NCBI RefSeq assembly: GCF_001429785.1
Contig: NZ_LMJF01000015.1
Location: 320,550 to 384,549, forward strand
DNA length: 64,000 bases
Source: Lysobacter sp. Root916
Lineage (GTDB): Bacteria > Pseudomonadota > Gammaproteobacteria > Xanthomonadales > Xanthomonadaceae
Direction of reading: 5' to 3'
Below are positions 57,211 through 64,000 of the stretch, piece by piece. The translations under genes were made by a program, and so were the position numbers. A model generated the notes under the pieces. The model saw only the letters and a list, made by a program, of their open reading frames with translations, was not told the DNA's origin and did no database searches. Numbering within the stretch: position 1 is the stretch's first letter; the number at the start of each line of letters is the position of its first letter.

Positions 57211-57630
57211 ATGGACGACAAGATCACTCCCGCACCGATTATCGACGCGGACATTCAAGCCCGGACACAGGACTCCGTCGCCACCGCGATGGAGGCGATC
57301 GCCTCCCTGCGCCGCGTGTCGCCCGACGCCGCCGACCTGGTCGCGCATTCGGCGGCCGCTTACTTCGACGGCATCTCCCAGCTCGCCCTGGCTAGCCAGG
57401 CGGTATTGCTGAAGCAGATGACCCAGGGACTGACCGATCAGGCGCCGAACAACGCCGCGGAAGATGCGCTGGGCATTCTGGCCACAGACCTGTTCATGAG
57501 CGCGGCTGCCGCCGTCGCCGCGGCGGCCGGCGCGATGGAAGCCGAGTCGGCGGGCTTCGCCATCGACAAGATCGACCAGAGCATCGCCAAGTACTCCGAG
57601 TTGCTACGCAGCCGCGCGGGTCGCGGGTGA
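57211..57630 (+). CDS. Ala-rich helical protein of unknown function, 139 residues
   Basis: An almost entirely helical, Ala-rich cytoplasmic protein with CAGGAA before the ATG. Segments such as DSVATAMEAIASLRRVSPDA and SQLALASQAVLLKQMTQGL are amphipathic, and a very Ala-rich stretch (SAAAAVAAAAGAMEAES) follows. It faintly recalls RebB/killing-trait (R-body) or phasin-type small helical proteins, but no diagnostic motif is present and I do not assign it. It converges with the beta-propeller gene of the ternary system, 25 nt from stop to stop. Confidence 0.65.
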   Translation: MDDKITPAPIIDADIQARTQDSVATAMEAIASLRRVSPDAADLVAHSAAAYFDGISQLALASQAVLLKQMTQGLTDQAPNNAAEDALGILATDLFMSAAAAVAAAAGAMEAESAGFAIDKIDQSIAKYSELLRSRAGRG

Positions 57631-57655
57631 AGGCCGGTGCCGCGGCGCCGAAGAT

Positions 57656-60349
57656 TTAAAGCACGGAAATGGCGTGCGCGCTTGAACGTGCGATGAGCAC
57701 GTCCAATAGACGTCCCGTTGCGTCATGAAACAACAAGTGCTCCGCTTGTTCACGCGCGAACGCCAATGCCCCGGCCGGCCAGTCCACCTTCGCCACCAAG
57801 GTTCCATTGTCCAGCCGCACCACGAAGTAGCGGCTGCCTGATGGTTCGTGCAAGCCGACGATCATCCCCAGGCTGAAGGGAACGAAAGTGCAGTGAAACT
57901 CCTGTGCGGGAACTTCCTCGCTCAATACGCAGTGCCGATCGACGCCATCGCGTTGATAGCACAGCTCGATCTGCGTCCCGTTTGACAAGCGCACCTGCGG
58001 TTGCTGCACCGTGGATAGGCGATGCGGTAGCAAGGGGCGGTCGTCGTGCAGGCGGAGTTCGCTGCGCGCTTGAAGGCGGCGCCCCGGCAGGGCGTAGCTC
58101 CAATCTTGCAGGCCGTCCGTCAGGCCCACCAGGTAAATCTCTCGATCGGAGAAGAAGCCGGCGGCGACGATGGGGCCCGGTAGGTCGGCGACATGCCAGA
58201 GCACTTCGCGGGTGTCCTTGGCGGTATCGATTACGACAATGCGATTGGCCATGACCACGGTCCAGCCGATGCCATCGAAACGGGGTGCCGCGAACTGCAA
58301 CACAATCACGCCAAGATCGACGATTGCATGGTTTACCAGGTCCAATCTGGAAACACGCGACGCTTGTTCTCGAGGTGCGATGGCCAGCGCCACTTCGCCG
58401 CTGTCGGCGAGGACCAGCTTGAATGCGGGCACGGTATAGCGTTGCCTGATCCGGCCATGCGAATCCAGTATCGCAGCGCCGGATTCACCCAGTGCCACGA
58501 GATAACGGCCACCGGGAAGCGCGGCGGCATCGTGTATCTCATGAAGACCGGCCCTTGGAGCTTGCAGCGCTAGGGGTTCGGTTCGTAGCCAAAGCGATTT
58601 GTCCGGCTCCGTCTTTGGGCCGGCCCAGCGGGGCACATCGGCGATGAGATAGGGATCGTTCGAAATTTTCAGCAGCCGGCTCAGGTCCTTGCTGCTGAAG
58701 TTGTTCTGGCCGGCCGCGCGATCCGCCGCGACGGCGGGCAAAACCGACGTCGCCAGCGCTCGCAAGGTTTCGTTCTTGCCACCACATACGAGCAGGGCCC
58801 CTGCCAGAGCCGATCTGGCGCCCGGCTCGGATAGCGGGTCCGACAGAACCTCTATCCTCGCCGCGTAATGCTGCAGCGTTTCCGGTAGCAGGGCGGCTCG
58901 CTGCACCAGTGCGCGCGCAGAGAGTTCAGTGCCGGCCTCTTCCGCTGCCTTGAGCCATGCCAGGGCGTGATCGCGAGCGTGCGGCAGCTGCCAGATGGCA
59001 TCGACGGCGCCGAGCCAGTCGCCACGCTGCACCTTTGCGTGCCCCCATTCCAATCGCAGTTCGTCCGCCAGCTTCGGATGAGAGGCTTGGAGTTGCTGAA
59101 TCGCCTCCGAGAAGGCGTCGTCTCTTCGCGCTACCTGCAGCGCCCGTTGCGTATCGCCCGAAAGCATGAGCAATCGGATGATCATGCCGGGTGGCATATC
59201 CCACCCCAGCGCAAGCTCCGCTGCCTGGGAGTGGCGGCCATGCTTGACCAGGTAGTCGAGCGCCTCCTGACGCGCGTTCAGAAGTTCCGCCAGTACGAAC
59301 ACAGCTTCGTCGATGCCGCCTTGGCGGTCGAATCGCTCGAATGCGGTCCGGTACAGGCGGCGCAGATGAGACTGCAAGTCCTCGCCGATGCCGATGCTCG
59401 AAGAGGGGCCCAGGTGGGTGGACAAGCGCAGATCTTGTCGTCTTTGGCCGGCCGAGAAGGCGGGTCCCAACGAGCCCGCGAGGCCGTCCAGCGGTATCGC
59501 ATTGCGCAAGGCCTCGTTCAGGTCGCCTCTCTCGAACATATTCATCATGCGGCGCAGGTGGGCGCCTTGCCGGTAGCCAATCAGCTTGGCGATCTTCGAG
59601 AGCATGGCCAGACGCGCCATTCTTTCGCGCCATGGCTGGGGGCCGTTCGGTCGTCGACGGGGCGAAACCGCCCTGGCCGAGGCGCCGCCGGTCGCCGGGC
59701 CTGGGACGGCCTTGAAGAACGCCGAGAGCATCAGGCCGATGATGCTGTCCCGCGCTGCGCCGATGCCATGCTTCAGGGAACGAGGTTCCCCACTGTTGAC
59801 TTCCCTGCCGGCTTGCTTATCGGCGATATCGCGAAGTAGAGCCTCGCTGTCCTTACTTTGTGGCGGAATCTTGTCGCCCAGCAGGCTGCGCACACTCTTG
59901 CCGTCGAGTCGGGGGACTTTCAGGGCGGCATCGGCGATGCGGCAATCGTAGGTATCGTGCAGGGCGTAGCCGCCGACATCTATCGAAGCTGACATGTCGA
60001 GTTCGATCGCTTGCTCAAGCGTCAGGCTGAGGACCTGGGCGCCTTGCACGATTCCGATATCGGTGGCCGGAAGCCGGGCCAGCTCGCCAGACGTCAGCGG
60101 CGCCGAATACATGCCGCCTTGAATGCGACAAAGCGCCAGCCCCTGCGTGGTCTCGCAAACCAGAATCCGAGGCTGAGGGAAGCACAGCGCGTCCCCGGTC
60201 GCGAAGCGGTAGGCGCGGCAGCCTGGCACCCAGGCCGCGAGCAAGCGGGCCGATCGCAGATCGGGTGCGATCCAGCTGGGGAACCAAAGGCCGGACACCG
60301 CTTGCTGTCCCCGCCACACAGGGTGGCGGACATTGGCCGAATCACTCAT
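57656..60349 (-). CDS. bpX-type beta-propeller protein of a MoxR-vWA-bpX ternary system
   Basis: An 897-residue protein, the last gene of the operon. The N-terminal 170 residues form a mixed domain starting with HPVWRGQQAVSGLWFPSW. A basic, low-complexity linker with a helical block follows (about 200-300), then TPR-like helices (about 340-520: DYLVKHGRHSQAAELALG, GDTQRALQVARR, VQRGDWLGAVDAIWQLP). The C-terminal 270 residues are beta-propeller-like repeats (GGRYLVALGESGAAILD, REIYLVGLTDGLQDWSY, LLFHDATGRLLDVL). This layout resembles the large bpX6-class component of MoxR-vWA-beta-propeller systems. Its ATG overlaps the upstream stop by eight bases (ATGAGTGA). Confidence 0.8.
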   Translation of the reverse strand: MSDSANVRHPVWRGQQAVSGLWFPSWIAPDLRSARLLAAWVPGCRAYRFATGDALCFPQPRILVCETTQGLALCRIQGGMYSAPLTSGELARLPATDIGIVQGAQVLSLTLEQAIELDMSASIDVGGYALHDTYDCRIADAALKVPRLDGKSVRSLLGDKIPPQSKDSEALLRDIADKQAGREVNSGEPRSLKHGIGAARDSIIGLMLSAFFKAVPGPATGGASARAVSPRRRPNGPQPWRERMARLAMLSKIAKLIGYRQGAHLRRMMNMFERGDLNEALRNAIPLDGLAGSLGPAFSAGQRRQDLRLSTHLGPSSSIGIGEDLQSHLRRLYRTAFERFDRQGGIDEAVFVLAELLNARQEALDYLVKHGRHSQAAELALGWDMPPGMIIRLLMLSGDTQRALQVARRDDAFSEAIQQLQASHPKLADELRLEWGHAKVQRGDWLGAVDAIWQLPHARDHALAWLKAAEEAGTELSARALVQRAALLPETLQHYAARIEVLSDPLSEPGARSALAGALLVCGGKNETLRALATSVLPAVAADRAAGQNNFSSKDLSRLLKISNDPYLIADVPRWAGPKTEPDKSLWLRTEPLALQAPRAGLHEIHDAAALPGGRYLVALGESGAAILDSHGRIRQRYTVPAFKLVLADSGEVALAIAPREQASRVSRLDLVNHAIVDLGVIVLQFAAPRFDGIGWTVVMANRIVVIDTAKDTREVLWHVADLPGPIVAAGFFSDREIYLVGLTDGLQDWSYALPGRRLQARSELRLHDDRPLLPHRLSTVQQPQVRLSNGTQIELCYQRDGVDRHCVLSEEVPAQEFHCTFVPFSLGMIVGLHEPSGSRYFVVRLDNGTLVAKVDWPAGALAFAREQAEHLLFHDATGRLLDVLIARSSAHAISVL

Positions 60350-62168
60350 CGGCAGCCTCCGCTTGGCCGCTCACGCTCATCAGCAAGCGGCGACCGCCGT
60401 CGCCGAGCAGGATCAGTTGGCCGTCGAGGTTGATCAAGGCGACCAGGTCGCCGTCGATTCCTAGCGATACCGCCATGATGTCTCTCGACGAGCGATAGAT
60501 GTCTTCGATGCCATCCGGTCCGACCCCGATCAGCCCGCGGCGATCGGCGCTGAGAGCAAGCAATATGTGCTTGGTATGCGTTTGCCCGTCCTTGATCAGT
60601 CCCAGTGCCTTCGAGCCCGGCGCGATAGTCAGTTCGTACTCGCGAAAGCCATCCTGTGGCCGGCCCTCGAACAAGCGATATATGCTGGATTTGCTTCTCT
60701 TGCCTTCGGGGCGTTGTTCGACGCAGACGGCGCCATTCCATTCCTTGTCGCGCATGGCCCCGCAAAAGAACACCGCGGCGGGTTTCCCCGAAATCGGAAG
60801 ACTCGTCACCAGCGTCTTGTTTCCGTCGCGATGCACGAGTTTGATCTTCAGTTTGCCGGCCTTGTGCGCGGCATACATCAGCCTCTGCGGGTCGGCCTGC
60901 ACGAGCGCGACCACCGCTTCGTCCAGAATCACATGCGCGGCATCGCTGCGGCCATGGGACGCGCTGGCGTTGGTCCAGGTCAACAGGCGACCGGCGTTGT
61001 CCAGTACGGCGATACGGTGGGTTTTTCCGCCATTGTTCAGCCACACGCAACTGAGCCACCGAGCGAGCCCGGGGGTGACGGTGAATTCTCGGCTGGAAGG
61101 GCGTTGTACGGTCTGGAAGCCCCATATTTTCCAGAAGTACAGGTGATGGGCATCGGCTACGATGCCACCGAAGCTGCCTCCAGAGAGCGCGCCGCAAAGC
61201 AACTGCGCTCCGGACGACCAGTTGCCGTAACGAGGTTTGGCGGGCTTTTCCTTCTCGCTGCGCTGGATCTTGATGACCATGGCACGGCTTTCGCCCAACA
61301 ACGGCAAGGCGACGTAATCTCCGCCAATGCTGAGCAGGGGAGGTTGTCGCAGGGACAGTTTTCCTGCGGTCCTTCGATGCGCGGCCGCGTTGGCATTTCC
61401 GAGGAAGTCGCCACGCAGCAACTGCGCGGCCTGTTGTGAGGGCGGCATCGGCAGGTCCACGCTGCGCCGATTCTGAGCGCTGCCAAGACGGACATGCAGA
61501 CGGTGGTCGAAGCCGCGCCGCACCGAACCGACATGGCTGAACGCGTCCACGTTTTCATCGGTCGCCGCCAGCAGCCAGCGTTCGCCGGGGGGAAGGTCGG
61601 CGGAGTCGAAGTAGTCGCGCCAGGCTCGATGCCGGTCCGCCCCCGAGACTTCGTGCGTGCGGGCGCTCAGCATGTTCTTCAGCATCGCGGAAGAGTCGTT
61701 CTCCGTCAGGACGCCGGGTCTGTGAGCCAAGCCCCACGCGAAACGCATATGCGTCGCCTGCGCGCGACGGGCCAGCAGTATCCACATCGCTACATGCACC
61801 AGACGCGCAGCGCCCCACTGCGAGGGGCTGGCGTCGAATACGACGGCGATCAATCCGTCGGATTGGGGCGTGACCAGCCGAGGGGCGAGGAACAGGTGTT
61901 CGTGGTAGGCGGCGCGGCGCAGGAACTCGTCCGGCAACGCGTCGGCGAGCGCCCATTCGCTCAACAGCAGGCGTTCGTAAGGGCCGCGCTGGCGCAGGTC
62001 GTCGACGCCGTCGGGTTCGATCTTGCCCCGCTGAAGGCGGCTGTTGCCGCGGCTCAACAGCGGATCCAGGCGCAGCAGTAGCTCGCCGACGATCGTCGCT
62101 ATTTCAGGGTCGAACCAATCCAGCCAGACACTCCACGGCTGAAGTGCCGGCGGCAGCTTCGTCGTCAT
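60342..62168 (-). CDS. vWA plus beta-propeller protein of the ternary system
   Basis: A 608-residue protein. The N-terminal 100 residues are helical. A vWA-like domain (about 104-265) follows, with GLIAVVFDASPSQWGAARLV holding an intact MIDAS-type DxSxS at 112-116 and later HMRFAWGLAHR and WLLAATDENVD strands. The rest (about 290-608) is beta-propeller-like, with recurring strand blocks such as HRIAVLDNAGRLLTWTN, RRGLIGVGPDGIEDIYRS and DGDLVALINLDGQLILLGDGG. MoxR ATPases typically act on vWA partners, so this is the probable substrate-binding partner of the ATPase encoded two genes upstream. The ATG overlaps the previous stop (ATGA). Confidence 0.82.
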   Translation of the reverse strand: MTTKLPPALQPWSVWLDWFDPEIATIVGELLLRLDPLLSRGNSRLQRGKIEPDGVDDLRQRGPYERLLLSEWALADALPDEFLRRAAYHEHLFLAPRLVTPQSDGLIAVVFDASPSQWGAARLVHVAMWILLARRAQATHMRFAWGLAHRPGVLTENDSSAMLKNMLSARTHEVSGADRHRAWRDYFDSADLPPGERWLLAATDENVDAFSHVGSVRRGFDHRLHVRLGSAQNRRSVDLPMPPSQQAAQLLRGDFLGNANAAAHRRTAGKLSLRQPPLLSIGGDYVALPLLGESRAMVIKIQRSEKEKPAKPRYGNWSSGAQLLCGALSGGSFGGIVADAHHLYFWKIWGFQTVQRPSSREFTVTPGLARWLSCVWLNNGGKTHRIAVLDNAGRLLTWTNASASHGRSDAAHVILDEAVVALVQADPQRLMYAAHKAGKLKIKLVHRDGNKTLVTSLPISGKPAAVFFCGAMRDKEWNGAVCVEQRPEGKRSKSSIYRLFEGRPQDGFREYELTIAPGSKALGLIKDGQTHTKHILLALSADRRGLIGVGPDGIEDIYRSSRDIMAVSLGIDGDLVALINLDGQLILLGDGGRRLLMSVSGQAEAADE

Positions 62169-62587
62169 TGGTCGCCCTTCCAGCGGCTCCGAATCTGCCG
62201 CAGCAAACCTGCGTCGGCCGGCAGCAAGCGGGTCAGAGGCACCAATTGCCCTGGCTCCCGCAGTAGTAGCATGGGCATTCGGGGGTGCTTGCGCCGGATC
62301 GCCTGCTCCAACAAATCGATGGGAATCGCGGGGCGTTCCGCAACGGGTAACCACAGCGCCGTCGCTTCATCGTGCGGCGCGATGTATTGAACGCCATCCG
62401 CCCAGGGCAGTAGCTGCGCCGGTCCCGTCAGTATCAATACGTCGTCGTTGGCTGTCGCCATCAGCCCGGTATCGCCGCCTTGCGCGAGCCGCTCGACGAT
62501 CGTGAGCAGATGCCGGGCGACCGAGCCGATCCCGATTACGCCCTGGGGTTGAGGCGGGTCGGGTTCATCCCGCCAGGACCAGGTCAT
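62165..62587 (-). CDS. Small bpX-like protein of the ternary system
   Basis: A 140-residue alpha/beta protein. The segment DVLILTGPAQLLPWADGVQYIA (about 49-70) contains LPWxxGVxY, and LWLPVAERPAIPIDLLEQAI follows. That layout recalls the small bpX domains (bpX5/bpX0 class) that sit between MoxR and vWA genes in these operons. The subclass is from memory and uncertain. It overlaps moxR (ATGA) upstream and the vWA gene (ATGA) downstream, so stoichiometric production is likely. No enzyme motif is visible. Confidence 0.75.
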   Translation of the reverse strand: MTWSWRDEPDPPQPQGVIGIGSVARHLLTIVERLAQGGDTGLMATANDDVLILTGPAQLLPWADGVQYIAPHDEATALWLPVAERPAIPIDLLEQAIRRKHPRMPMLLLREPGQLVPLTRLLPADAGLLRQIRSRWKGDQ

Positions 62588-63708
62588 GAGTCTGTGTGGG
62601 TGCGCTCGATCAGACGAGCGCGCTCGACAGCCAATTCCTCTGGAAGCGAGCGAGGAGTGAAGTTGGCGTCGATCTCGCGCAACAGCGCTTCGGCGATCGT
62701 GCGCATTGAGGGCGTGTCCTGCTCGTGCAGGCAGCTGCGCGCGGCTTCCACCAGCCTCGTCGCCCGCGAGACCGGTTGCAGCGCGGCGTGCTCGACGGCG
62801 GCGCGCAAGGTCGGATTGGCGGCGGAGACCAAGGAGTCGCGAAGGACCTCCTGCGCACTGGTCTGGGCCTCACGCGTGGGCAGCACGTAAAAGATCGGCC
62901 ACAGGTCGGCTTCGGTTGCGGTTTGGCGTCCGGCGAGGACCGTTGCGGCCGCAATCAGGCGCTGGGTCTTGACGATCCTTCGGTCCGACAAGCTCAAGCC
63001 GGCGCCGCGCAGTTTGCGGATTGCGTTGGCGAGCGCGCCTCGCGCCTCGTCCATATTCACCCGTGCCACTTCGCCGCCGAGTAGGTCGATATCCGTCAGA
63101 TCGGCAAAATGCGTGACTTTCGCCTGGTCTGCCTGCCAACCTCCGGTCAGCATCGCTTCGAGCCGATGATCGGGCACCGGATCGATGAACAGGTGCAGCA
63201 GGAAGCGATCCGCGAAGGCGGCGAGAGATTCATCTTCCGGAAGCGCGTTAGCGGCGCCGATGCAGACCCGGAGCGGGCACGGAAGATCGGTATGGCCGCG
63301 TCGGAAGCGGCGTTCGTTCAGTACGCCCAGTAAGGTGTTCAGGATGGCGGTCGACCCCAGGAACACCTCGTCGAGAAAAGCGACCTCGGCCTCCGGCAGC
63401 ATGCCCGCAACGTCCGTCTCGACCGTGCCCTCGCGAAGCTTGCGCAGATCGACCGGGCCGAAAAGTTCGGCCGGCTCCGTGAAGCGACCCAGCAGGTACT
63501 CGAAATAGCGTCCGCCCAGCGCTGCAGCGACCCGTCTCACGACCGCGCTTTTCGCCGTGCCCGGAGGGCCGACGATCAGGAGATGCTCTCTCGCCACGGC
63601 CGCCAGAACCATCAATTCCGCCAGTTGCTCGCGCTCGACCAGGCCGGTGGTCGCGGAATGGACGGTCTCGCGTATGCGTGCGGCGGTGCTTTCTATGATT
63701 TGAGACAT
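62584..63708 (-). CDS. MoxR-family AAA+ ATPase of the ternary system
   Basis: A 374-residue AAA+ ATPase of the MoxR group and first gene of the four-gene leftward operon. Walker A GPPGTAKS (47-54), Walker B AFLDE (about 110-114), sensor-1 Asn in IGAANALPED (about 154) and arginine finger in ADRFLLH (about 168) are all intact, with the MoxR-type loop LGRFTEPAELFGPVD. The helical C-terminal lid is present. No strong Shine-Dalgarno sequence precedes the ATG at 63708. MoxR proteins remodel vWA-domain partners, and the vWA gene two positions downstream fits that role. Confidence 0.92.
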   Translation of the reverse strand: MSQIIESTAARIRETVHSATTGLVEREQLAELMVLAAVAREHLLIVGPPGTAKSAVVRRVAAALGGRYFEYLLGRFTEPAELFGPVDLRKLREGTVETDVAGMLPEAEVAFLDEVFLGSTAILNTLLGVLNERRFRRGHTDLPCPLRVCIGAANALPEDESLAAFADRFLLHLFIDPVPDHRLEAMLTGGWQADQAKVTHFADLTDIDLLGGEVARVNMDEARGALANAIRKLRGAGLSLSDRRIVKTQRLIAAATVLAGRQTATEADLWPIFYVLPTREAQTSAQEVLRDSLVSAANPTLRAAVEHAALQPVSRATRLVEAARSCLHEQDTPSMRTIAEALLREIDANFTPRSLPEELAVERARLIERTHTDS

Positions 63709-64000
63709 GATTCGGCAGTAGGTGTGCGCCGTGCGAGCCTGGGCCGGCATGGTCGGTGCGGAAGAATCCCCATCACACTTTGCCGGATTTCCGGGGCTGC
63801 CGAAAGCCTCGGATCCCGCCCGACCGGATGCGCCCGCCTTCACCAGCGCGCGCGCCTGGTGTCGATGGTGGATGCGGCACGACTTGGTCCGGCATCGGTA
63901 TTGGGATTGGCGCCCCGTCGTAGCGATGCATTAAGGATCCCATCCAGTGCGGTCGGCTCCGGCGGGATCGCGGCATCGCTCGGCGCACACCAAGTGGCAG
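63709..64000. other. Region upstream of the MoxR operon to window end
   Basis: 292 bases that presumably hold the operon promoter. Small open frames here have no coding character, and I see no clear promoter, operator or repeat. Confidence 0.4.

Noticed and set aside
62584-63708. MoxR gene as part of a CO-dehydrogenase, chelatase or methanol-dehydrogenase maturation set
   Set aside because: The partners are propeller proteins rather than CoxE-like or chelatase subunits, and no such enzyme genes are nearby.

Overview
The window looks like chromosomal DNA of a Xanthomonadales/Lysobacteraceae gammaproteobacterium, most likely Lysobacter or a close relative. The grounds are very high GC, frequent GTG starts in GTGA/ATGA overlaps, GGGATTC-type heptad repeats, dispersed cccctttgaaaaaggggg elements, a probable XVIPCD-type secretion tail and a secreted subtilase. 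The genus call is an inference from these traits, not from a database match.

Region 1 (1-5900, leftward) is a phosphate-starvation block: an OprP/OprO-type porin, a soluble PstS, a lipoprotein PstS, PstC and the start of PstA, which runs off the left edge. Pho-box-like sites (7+4+7) lie 50-120 nt upstream of the porin and both pstS genes, so phosphate entry at both membranes appears to be co-regulated.

Region 2 (5950-31200) is mostly core genome. It holds nth with a small cysteine-motif gene and an enoyl-CoA hydratase; a degenerate FKBP protein; a DUF1289-nudL-sulfurtransferase operon; an ECI1-like enoyl-CoA isomerase; a PCu(A)C copper chaperone; uvrA coupled to a thioesterase; an OmpA-like lipoprotein; an S8 protease; a YidB-like protein; rplU-rpmA-obgE; rpsT; and murJ, ribF-ileS-lspA-ispH, closed by tRNA-Thr(CGT).

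Region 3 (31200-44300) is accessory in character. It contains secreted proteins of unknown function, a tandem pair of paralogous four-cysteine secreted proteins, VOC and GST enzymes, an S33-type hydrolase next to a 7TM histidine kinase/LytTR regulator pair, and a lipoprotein followed by a DUF6973-like protein with an XVIPCD-like tail. The last two are a candidate type IV secretion effector and its immunity protein.

Region 4 (44800-57630) carries a 3,753-residue secreted Rhs/YD-repeat protein with cadherin-like, putative-Ig, vWA, CARDB and FG-GAP-like modules and a C-terminal NucA/NucB-type DNase. It is followed by a lipoprotein with a SUKH (SMI1/KNR4)-like segment, the probable immunity protein, and two small unknown genes.

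Region 5 (57656-63708, leftward) is a four-gene, fully overlapping operon: MoxR AAA+ ATPase, small bpX-like protein, vWA plus beta-propeller protein, and a large helical plus beta-propeller protein. It matches the MoxR-vWA-beta-propeller (bpX) ternary conflict systems. Regions 3-5 together therefore hold three candidate conflict modules within about 21 kb: a T4SS-type effector pair, a polymorphic nuclease toxin pair and an NTP-dependent ternary system. No CRISPR array, insertion sequence or prophage was seen.
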